Shown: in pieces, positions 33,889 to 39,933 of the stretch
Numbering within the stretch: position 1 is the stretch's first letter
Layout of the letters: each line of letters begins with the position of its first letter
Origin: Candidatus Latescibacterota bacterium
GTDB lineage: Bacteria > Krumholzibacteriota > Krumholzibacteriia > Krumholzibacteriales > Krumholzibacteriaceae
Reading direction: 5' to 3'
Length of the DNA stretch: 39,933 nucleotides
Assembly (NCBI GenBank): GCA_019038625.1
Contig: JAHOYU010000176.1
Coordinates: 1-39,933 of the forward strand
Translations under genes and position numbers: made by a program
Notes under the pieces: generated by a model
What the model was told of the DNA's origin: nothing
Databases searched by the model: none
The model's input: the letters and a program-made list of their open reading frames with translations, nothing else

Positions 33889-34716
33889 ATGCGACGAAGA
33901 TGGATAGTCGGCTCAGTCCTGATTCTGTTCTGTGCTGCCCTTGCCATCTGGATCTCGATCAGACCCTCTCTGGAAAGAGAATGGGCGCGAGATCAGGCCA
34001 GGCAACCACGTACCGTTTTCGACGGGACGAGAATACATATTACAAATGTCCGAAATTTCGATCATTGTCCGGATAGCGGCAGGACCGTTGAACGCTGGGA
34101 GGAACGCACATTTGATCTGGATGAACTGGAGAGTGTATGGATGGTCCTTTCTCTGTTTAAAAAAGACTGGAGGGGGCCGGCTCATCCGTTTCTCAGTTTC
34201 GGATTTGCCGATTCGACATATCTTGCAATATCTGTCGAGGCGAGACGGGAGGTCGGTGAGTCATATTCGATCTGGAAGGGGCTGGTCAAACGATTTGAGC
34301 TGACATATGTCGTGGCGATGGAACCGGATGTCCTGAGACTCCGCACACTCTGTCATGACGACAGAGTATTTTTGTATCCGATAGATATCTCCCATGAGAA
34401 AGGGCGGCAGCTGCTGAGCGAGATGCTCGAGAGGGCAAACAGCCTGGGGGAAAAAGTCGAATTTTACAATACGGTATTCTGCAACTGTACTACGGAGATC
34501 ATCGCCCGTGCGAATACGATTGCGACTGTCAGGATCCCCGGCGGGTTTCATTCCTTTCTCCCGGGTTATTCCGACAAAGTGGTCCATTCACTGGGATTGA
34601 TCAATGCCAGCGGATCTATCGATGATGTGAGAGCAAGATTCCAGGTGAACGACCGAGCGATGATGATCGGGGACGACCCACGGTTCTCGATCAGAATAAG
34701 AGAAGACGGCCCCTGA
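33889..34716 (+). CDS. Lnb N-terminal-domain (DUF4105) membrane protein
   Basis: A 275-residue protein with an N-terminal anchor (about 6-24) followed by a periplasmic DUF4105/Lnb-type domain. Landmarks are AHPFLSFGFADSTYLAISVEA (98-118), a middle YVVAMEPDVLRLRT and the NCTTEI motif at 199-204, whose Cys200 is the candidate catalytic residue. The domain takes its name from Lnb, reported as a lipoprotein N-acylating enzyme in Bacteroides; others of this family have no known role. The window encodes several lipoproteins, which fits, but this is inference. It starts 28 bases after the peptidase gene and may share its transcript. Confidence 0.75.
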   Translation: MRRRWIVGSVLILFCAALAIWISIRPSLEREWARDQARQPRTVFDGTRIHITNVRNFDHCPDSGRTVERWEERTFDLDELESVWMVLSLFKKDWRGPAHPFLSFGFADSTYLAISVEARREVGESYSIWKGLVKRFELTYVVAMEPDVLRLRTLCHDDRVFLYPIDISHEKGRQLLSEMLERANSLGEKVEFYNTVFCNCTTEIIARANTIATVRIPGGFHSFLPGYSDKVVHSLGLINASGSIDDVRARFQVNDRAMMIGDDPRFSIRIREDGP

Positions 34717-34738
34717 ATATTAAAATGGGTTCTTCCAG

Positions 34739-34762
34739 CCTGTACGGACCTTTTCGGACAGG
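34739..34762. terminator. Possible bidirectional terminator
   Basis: CCTGT-A-CG (34739-34746) can pair with CG-G-ACAGG (34755-34762) around an eight-base loop with one mismatch, between convergent genes. TCCCGTGTTTT follows. The structure is modest. Confidence 0.35.
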
Positions 34763-34785
34763 TCCCGTGTTTTCAGTGCGATTTG

Positions 34786-37446
34786 TCAGGGTTGCTGAAG
34801 ATCCGAAAGGGTCTTGATAGAAAGACGTTGTTCAGGGTCGGACATTATTTCACCTGTTGTATACAGGACGACTTTTTTCTTTCCCGGCATAAGATCGAAG
34901 AAGTTATCCGAGAAGGAGCCCCTGCTTCTTTCGAACGACAGAAATACATCTTTCGCGAGTCTTTCCGTCTGGATCTCTATGCTGTATCCGATCGTGTGCA
35001 CGGATATGGTGACACGCAAGCCTGGATCCGGGAGATCGAGTTCGGCGGGTCGGGTGAAGTAGAGTAGAGATGATGAAAGTAATTTCCCTTCACATTCGAG
35101 GGAACATCTGAGTAGCGAACTTTCCGGAGCAGCGTTTCCCAGTAATTCTACTTCCGGTATTTCAAAGAAAACCATTCCGGGATCGGAAACGCCCGGAAGC
35201 TTCTCTGATCCTTCGCCAGCCAGGCTGGCCAGGCACGGAGCTTCTACATCGACCTGCCAGTCGGCCAGGTGAGTACCATTAAAATCCTGGAGTTCCATAT
35301 TGAGCTGACCTGACATATCCTCGGTCGTGTCATTGATGACCAGTACCCTTACGGTCTTCCCATCGCTGATCGGGGATACAAGGATCCGCTTAAAAGCTCT
35401 TTGCACGTAATAGTACAGGGCCTTGTGCCGACCGAAATAGTCGATGCTCGACCAGGATGCTACCGGCCAGCAGTCGTTCAGCTGCCAGTAGAGCGATCCC
35501 ATGCAGAAAGGGGTCGCTCTTCTTTGAGCCTCTATACCTATCCTGATTCCTCTTGCCTGAAGAAGCTGGCTGATGTACACGAAATCCTCGAAATCGTCAG
35601 GCAGATCGAAGTCCCTTGCCATGTACTCAGAAATCAGGCTGTTTCCTCTCGGATGCTTCTGATGGCATATCATTGCGGCAGAATCGAGGGTTCGGTCATC
35701 GGGCGATGTGAATGCGTTTATGGTCTGGATATCAGGAAAGGATTGGAACCCGAACTCGCTCATGAATCGCCCGGTCCTCTCGATCAGCATTTCGAAAGGT
35801 TCGGCATCATGCCATACTCCCCAGTAATGCGAGTCTCCCTCGGTACGGCTCCGGATATCTCCCCTGCCGTATAGTGGCGATGTAGAGTGATAGGGGACTT
35901 TCGCCGAGTATTTTTCTACTACATCAGGCAGTAATGAGTGAAAGAGACTCTCATACCCACTCCAGATCTTATCTACCTCATCGCGTGAGCGTCCGTTCTG
36001 CCAGCCCCAGTTGTGCCACGCCTCGTCAATTTCGTTATTGCCACACCAGAGAGCGATACATGGGTGTCCGGCCAGTCTCTTTACGTTGTAGACGGCTTCT
36101 TCCCTGACACTATCGAGGAAGTCTGGATTCCAGGGATACATCGCGCAGGCGAACATGAAGTCCTGCCATACTAGTATTCCAAGGCTGTCGCATAGGGAAT
36201 AGAATTCGTCATCCTCATAGACCCCTCCCCCCCAGACCCGAATCATGTTCATCCCCGCATCGGCGGCACTATGAAGAATATACCTCCAGTCTACACCAGG
36301 TCCGCCATGCCGGCTTGCAGTAGGGGGCATTCTCACCGGGAAACTCTCCGTCGGTATGTAATTCGCCCCCTTCATGAATATCGGCCTGTCGTTGACCCTG
36401 AAGTAAAAACTTCTGCCCGATTCATCGCGTTCGGAAACAAGTTCGACGGTTCTAATCCCCGTAACGATATCGACGCGGTCTGTTTCGTTATCTCCGATGG
36501 TCAGGAGCAACTGGATATTGTAAAGACGCTGTTCCCCCTCCCCTGAGGGGTACCACAGTTCGGGGTCTTTTATCCCGAAATCTATTCGGTAACTATTTTC
36601 CCCCTGCACGAGGGCGAAGGTCTTTGATACAGATGGAGTACCGTCGACAGATATGGAGATGTCGGCATTCGATGATTGATCGGATTCTATCACGATATCT
36701 GCTGAGTAATTCGCAAGGGAAGAGTCGAGTTCCGTCAGGCAGATAGTCAGATCTGCTATCCTGACATCTTTCCAGGCTTCCAGACGTGTGTTTTTCCATA
36801 TGCCGGAAGTGACGAATCCCGGTCCCCAGTCCCAGCCATAGTGGTATGCCGCCTTTCTGGTGAACACCCGGGAGTCGCCGGGAAGTTTAAAGGGATATCT
36901 GGCAGCCAGGCTGTCTCCTGTCACTTTCGGGGAGTGAAATAGTACTCTCAGGCTGTTTTCTCCATGCACCAGAAAACTGCCGCAGTCTACGACCCACTTT
37001 CGGAACATGTTGTCAGCCTTAAGGATCATTTTGTCATTGAGGAGGACCTCAGCGTAAGTGTCAAGTCCCTCGAATATCAGGTCACAGTGGGGAAAGGATG
37101 CTATCTGTCCGGTGACTGTAAAGACTGTTTCGTATTCCCAGTCGATATCCTCGATCCATCTCAGGCTGTCTTCATTACAGGCGAAATAGGGGTCTGGAAT
37201 CATTCCCGCTGAAAAAAGGTCGGTGTGAACGCAGCCGGGGACTATAGCGTCTATCCATTCCGTACTTCCAGCCTGCCGGAATCTCCAGTGTCCGGAGAGA
37301 TCGTGAACGATCCTGTCGGCCATGATAATGTCAGGTTGGAACAGGATGAACAGGGCCATGATCAGGGCCGTTATTATTCCTGTGCCTGTTTTTTCGGCAC
37401 GAACTCCCTTCAGAGGGAGGCTTGCCTGACGAGAGAAGTATTTCAT
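34786..37446 (-). CDS. Exported beta-mannosidase, GH2
   Basis: An 886-residue exo-glycosidase that removes terminal beta-D-mannose. The N-terminal helix (about 21-40) acts as signal or anchor. The sugar-binding region (HWRFRQAG to AWKDVRIADLTI) and an immunoglobulin-like domain precede the TIM barrel. The acid/base is the Glu in WCGNNEID, the nucleophile is in FMSEFGFQSFP, and SLYWQLNDCWPVASWSSIDY is the usual beta-mannosidase end of the barrel. GGAG lies nine bases before the ATG at 37446; longer starts at 37461 and 37503 are possible. The gene is divergent from the SPFH gene and is not in a polysaccharide cluster. Confidence 0.9.
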   Translation of the reverse strand: MKYFSRQASLPLKGVRAEKTGTGIITALIMALFILFQPDIIMADRIVHDLSGHWRFRQAGSTEWIDAIVPGCVHTDLFSAGMIPDPYFACNEDSLRWIEDIDWEYETVFTVTGQIASFPHCDLIFEGLDTYAEVLLNDKMILKADNMFRKWVVDCGSFLVHGENSLRVLFHSPKVTGDSLAARYPFKLPGDSRVFTRKAAYHYGWDWGPGFVTSGIWKNTRLEAWKDVRIADLTICLTELDSSLANYSADIVIESDQSSNADISISVDGTPSVSKTFALVQGENSYRIDFGIKDPELWYPSGEGEQRLYNIQLLLTIGDNETDRVDIVTGIRTVELVSERDESGRSFYFRVNDRPIFMKGANYIPTESFPVRMPPTASRHGGPGVDWRYILHSAADAGMNMIRVWGGGVYEDDEFYSLCDSLGILVWQDFMFACAMYPWNPDFLDSVREEAVYNVKRLAGHPCIALWCGNNEIDEAWHNWGWQNGRSRDEVDKIWSGYESLFHSLLPDVVEKYSAKVPYHSTSPLYGRGDIRSRTEGDSHYWGVWHDAEPFEMLIERTGRFMSEFGFQSFPDIQTINAFTSPDDRTLDSAAMICHQKHPRGNSLISEYMARDFDLPDDFEDFVYISQLLQARGIRIGIEAQRRATPFCMGSLYWQLNDCWPVASWSSIDYFGRHKALYYYVQRAFKRILVSPISDGKTVRVLVINDTTEDMSGQLNMELQDFNGTHLADWQVDVEAPCLASLAGEGSEKLPGVSDPGMVFFEIPEVELLGNAAPESSLLRCSLECEGKLLSSSLLYFTRPAELDLPDPGLRVTISVHTIGYSIEIQTERLAKDVFLSFERSRGSFSDNFFDLMPGKKKVVLYTTGEIMSDPEQRLSIKTLSDLQQP

Positions 37447-37612
37447 TTCCTTGGACTCCATTTTATCGGGTCTTCTACATATCCCGGCCGAGCCGATAAA
37501 CAACAGATATCATAACGAACCATAAATTTGAAGGTACTTTGAATATACAAGAGCGTCCGAATGTATGTATAATGCAGTCGAGGGGGACAAAATCATTAAA
37601 CGGGAGGTAGTC

Positions 37613-38497
37613 ATGACTTATTACGTTATCGGGGTCTTGCTGGTTCTGTTTTTCCTGAGCGGTATCAAGATAGTCCGCCCGACTCACAGGGCTCTGGTCG
37701 AGAGATTCGGGAAATACGTCAAGTTTTCAAAGCCGGGATTCCACTGGGTGTTTCCTATCGTAGAGCGGATGATCAAGGTCAATGTGACCGAACAGATGGT
37801 GGATGCTCAGCCCCAGGAGATAATCACAAACGACAATCTTAACGCCCGGGTCGATGCCCAGGTCTATTTCAAGGTCAAGGCTGACGAAGAGAGCGTGAAG
37901 AATTCTCAGTATAGCGTAAATGACTTTCAGTACCAGATCGTGAATCTCGCGAGAACGACACTCAGAAACATCATAGGCACATTGACCTTGAAATCGGCCA
38001 ACAGCGAGAGGGACAAGATCAACGGAGGGCTTCTGACCACGCTGGCTGCAGAGACGAAGAGCTGGGGGATGGAGATCGTAAGGACAGAGCTGAAGGAGAT
38101 CGATCCCCCCGAGGACGTCCAGGCGACGATGAATAAGGTTGTGAAGGCAGAGAACGAAAAGATAGCAGCCCTTGATTTCGCAAACGCGGCAGAACGTGAA
38201 GCCGATGGCACGAAAAGATCAGAGATCAAGAGAGCCGAAGGGATCAAGCAGGGCAAGATCCTTCAGGCCGAGGGCGAGGCAGAGGCGATCCGGCTTGTCA
38301 ATGAGGCTGCCAACAAGTATTTTGTCGGCAACGCGCAGCTTCTCAGGAAACTGAAGGCCGTGGAAGTATCGCTCCGTGATAATGCAAAGGTAGTACTTCC
38401 AGCGGATTCAGAACTTATCAATGTTATCGGAGAACTCTCTGGAGTCGTTCCTGTCATCAGGCACGAAAAGAGTTCGATGGATAGTGATATCGGGTAA
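37613..38497 (+). CDS. SPFH/stomatin-like membrane protein (paraslipin)
   Basis: A 294-residue protein with one N-terminal membrane helix (about 3-20). An SPFH domain follows (IKIVRPTHRALVERFGKYVKF to IVRTELKEIDPPEDVQ), then a coiled coil (FANAAEREADGTKRSEIKRAEGIKQ, EGEAEAIRLVNEA). These proteins form ring-like membrane scaffolds that affect protease access and membrane organisation. The ATG at 37613 follows GGGAGG by six bases; an earlier in-frame ATG at 37565 is less likely because a TATAAT (37568-37573), a probable -10 element, overlaps it. No NfeD partner is seen nearby. Confidence 0.9.
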   Translation: MTYYVIGVLLVLFFLSGIKIVRPTHRALVERFGKYVKFSKPGFHWVFPIVERMIKVNVTEQMVDAQPQEIITNDNLNARVDAQVYFKVKADEESVKNSQYSVNDFQYQIVNLARTTLRNIIGTLTLKSANSERDKINGGLLTTLAAETKSWGMEIVRTELKEIDPPEDVQATMNKVVKAENEKIAALDFANAAEREADGTKRSEIKRAEGIKQGKILQAEGEAEAIRLVNEAANKYFVGNAQLLRKLKAVEVSLRDNAKVVLPADSELINVIGELSGVVPVIRHEKSSMDSDIG

Positions 38498-38515
38498 TCG
38501 TCCGATCTGCTCATG

Positions 38516-38550
38516 AAAGCCGGGCTCATTTAAATGTGTCCGGCTTTTTC
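38516..38550 (+). terminator. Terminator after SPFH gene
   Basis: AAAGCCGG (38516-38523) pairs with CCGGCTTT (38540-38547), and TTCTTTT follows. The 16-base loop contains CATTTAAATG. The T-tract marks it as an intrinsic terminator. Confidence 0.8.
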
Positions 38551-38612
38551 TTTTGGTCCGTACTGGTATTGATCGTGGCTTCTCTGAATCGATGATCTGG
38601 TTGTTATGCGGG

Positions 38613-39131
38613 TCACATCTGATTTTTTCTCATGACCTTTATCAATTCGTCATACCCCGTAGTCTGGACCTCGGCCAGTCGGAGGCCTCTCAAGTCGAAG
38701 AACTCAACGTAGGCGAGAGGGGATGTCTTGTCATAAGCATTCGGCCTGTCTCTCATATTGCATAACCCGAACCGTATTTCTTCGCCTTCGTCTCCATATC
38801 CCGGATCGAGTTTTCCTGCAGTGAGGCTGAAACCTTTTTCTATCAGACCCGACATAGGAATGAATCTGCCGACGATCCCATCGGGCAGGATGATCCTTTC
38901 GTGGACTGTTACGATGGCGTACTCATGAGGTTGGAAGATGTAGTCTTTCTTCGCTGTCACAAGGTCATGAGTCTCCTTATCGTCTGACTTTTCCTTCCAG
39001 AAAATTATCCGGGCGGCAGTAAGTGGATAGTTGGCGAGCTGGAGCAGTCTTTTGTCGAAGGGATCGATCCGCAGGAGATCCTCTTCGACCAGTTCCAGGA
39101 TCATCGAGTTACTCATCAGGTTGCCTATCAT
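38613..39131 (-). CDS. dCTP deaminase/dUTPase-fold protein
   Basis: A 172-residue protein of the trimeric dUTPase/dCTP deaminase fold. The core is VGRFIPMSGLIEKGFSLTAG, then LDPGYGDEGEEIRFGLCN (108-125). DPGY is the family's phosphate/base region. In dCTP deaminases a catalytic Glu follows in a VLEL/TLEF strand; here the aligned position is Gly122, with the nearest Glu at 117-118. The protein could therefore be a non-deaminating relative or use another residue. GGGAGG lies five bases before the ATG. A sigma-54 activator gene ends 27 bases upstream. Confidence 0.7.
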   Translation of the reverse strand: MIGNLMSNSMILELVEEDLLRIDPFDKRLLQLANYPLTAARIIFWKEKSDDKETHDLVTAKKDYIFQPHEYAIVTVHERIILPDGIVGRFIPMSGLIEKGFSLTAGKLDPGYGDEGEEIRFGLCNMRDRPNAYDKTSPLAYVEFFDLRGLRLAEVQTTGYDELIKVMRKNQM

Positions 39132-39158
39132 CCCAGCCTCCCGACCGATACAGATATG

Positions 39159-39933
39159 TTATTTTCCTGTCCCGTTCACCATTCGTTTTATGCCGAGTTT
39201 GTTCATCCTGGATTCGAGAGTAGAAGGTTTCATGCCGAGAATCTCGGCCGCTCCACTCTTTCCGCGGACCCTCCATCCCGTACGCTCCAGGATTTTGAGA
39301 ATATGTTTTCTTTGAGCCTCTGCAAGTGTGATGATCTGTGAATTGTCAAAGCTGGCGATTTTCGGGATCGTGGCTTTCAGGGTACTGCCTTTGGACATTA
39401 TCATCCCGCGCTCGACCACGTTTCTCAGTTCCCTTACATTTCCAGGCCACTCGTAGGTCTGCATCATCTCCATTGTGACGCGGGGGATGTTTTCAATCTT
39501 TTTTCCCATCTTGTCGCAGAATTCACTTACGAAATGCCATGCGAGGATCGGGATATCACTTCGCCGTTCACGGAGGGGGGGGACATCAATGGGGAAAACA
39601 TTCAACCTGAAGAAAAGGTCCCTGCGGAATGTGCCATCTTTTATGGCTTTCTCGAGGTTGCGGTTCGTCGCCGCTATGACCCTGATATCGACTTTGATCG
39701 TTTTTGTGCTGCCCAGACGCTCAAGTTCCCCCTCCTGAAGGATCCGGAGCAGTTTTGCCTGCGCTTCGAGGGAGAGCTCGCCGACTTCATCAAGGAAGAT
39801 AGACGATTTGTCGGCTGATTCGAAGCGTCCTATCTGTCTCGATATCGCTCCAGTATATGCCCCCTTTTCCCGTCCGAACAATTCGCTTTCGATCAGGGTT
39901 GAGGGGAGCGCCGCACAGTTGACAGCTATGAAG
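39159..39933 (-). CDS. Sigma-54-dependent transcriptional activator, partial
   Basis: The C-terminal 257 codons of an enhancer-binding AAA+ regulator; the gene runs past the right edge. The visible part starts [26 protein letters not shown] (the sigma-54 contact loop) and [12 protein letters not shown] (Walker B) follow, then [36 protein letters not shown], and a Fis-type DNA-binding helix ([25 protein letters not shown]). The sensor domain lies outside the window. The dCTP-deaminase-like gene follows 27 bases downstream on the same strand. Confidence 0.9.
   Translation of the reverse strand, partial: FIAVNCAALPSTLIESELFGREKGAYTGAISRQIGRFESADKSSIFLDEVGELSLEAQAKLLRILQEGELERLGSTKTIKVDIRVIAATNRNLEKAIKDGTFRRDLFFRLNVFPIDVPPLRERRSDIPILAWHFVSEFCDKMGKKIENIPRVTMEMMQTYEWPGNVRELRNVVERGMIMSKGSTLKATIPKIASFDNSQIITLAEAQRKHILKILERTGWRVRGKSGAAEILGMKPSTLESRMNKLGIKRMVNGTGK

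Noticed and set aside
1-39933. Insertion sequences, prophage genes, integrases or toxin-antitoxin pairs
   Set aside because: I looked through all frames and found no transposase, integrase, phage structural or toxin-antitoxin signature. The hgcAB insertion is inferred from flanking gene ends only.

Overview
The window looks like a chromosome segment from an uncultured, anaerobic, Gram-negative bacterium. Many proteins carry signal peptides or lipoboxes, and there are secreted propeller proteins, peptidases, a GH2 mannosidase and multihaem cytochromes. The style recalls candidate phyla around the Fibrobacteres-Chlorobi-Bacteroidetes group (Krumholzibacteriota- or Latescibacterota-like). That placement is an inference from protein style, not a phylogeny. 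Shine-Dalgarno sites and ordinary sigma-70-type promoters are common. I see no insertion sequence, phage or CRISPR array.

Layout. 1-2.4 kb: a tRNA-like remnant, two secreted proteins and a decayed SnoaL-like gene tail. 2.4-6.3 kb: a minus-strand envelope operon (lipoprotein, membrane protein, a YidD-TPR-membrane fusion, alpha/beta hydrolase). 6.4-7.0 kb: a glycine-rich RRM protein gene. 7.0-9.1 kb: the most notable locus, a marR-hgcA-hgcB cassette. HgcA has the NVWCAAGK cobalamin-cap motif and five membrane segments. HgcB has two 4Fe-4S motifs, Cys73 and a C-terminal vicinal cysteine pair. Together these are the hallmarks of microbial mercury methylation. The cassette has its own promoter, overlapped by a perfect palindrome, and lies between an EamA transporter gene and a near-identical stray EamA 3' tail, which suggests insertion.

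9.1-15.4 kb: EamA exporter, PPi-type phosphofructokinase, a 29-residue Lys-rich peptide gene, glutaryl-CoA dehydrogenase, the NrfHA ammonifying nitrite reductase and a SpoIIAA/STAS-like protein. 15.4-20.3 kb: an MFS exporter, an ABC-2 export operon and a gene-poor 0.9 kb stretch. 20.3-28.4 kb: a trypsin-fold lipoprotein, a membrane-fused spermidine-synthase-like protein, a glycosyltransferase, a small secreted protein, a propeller-repeat lipoprotein and a convergent lipoprotein made of three pseudopilin-like repeats. 28.4-30.2 kb: class I fructose-1,6-bisphosphatase divergent from a second RRM gene. 30.4-34.7 kb: an M1 plus M28-PDZ peptidase gene interrupted by one in-frame TGA, then a DUF4105/Lnb-domain protein. 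34.8-39.9 kb: beta-mannosidase, an SPFH/stomatin protein, a dCTP-deaminase-like protein and the C-terminal part of a sigma-54 activator that runs off the window.

Together the genes suggest an anaerobe that degrades proteins and glycans, can run PPi-linked glycolysis and gluconeogenesis, can reduce nitrite to ammonium, and has acquired or kept a regulated mercury-methylation module.
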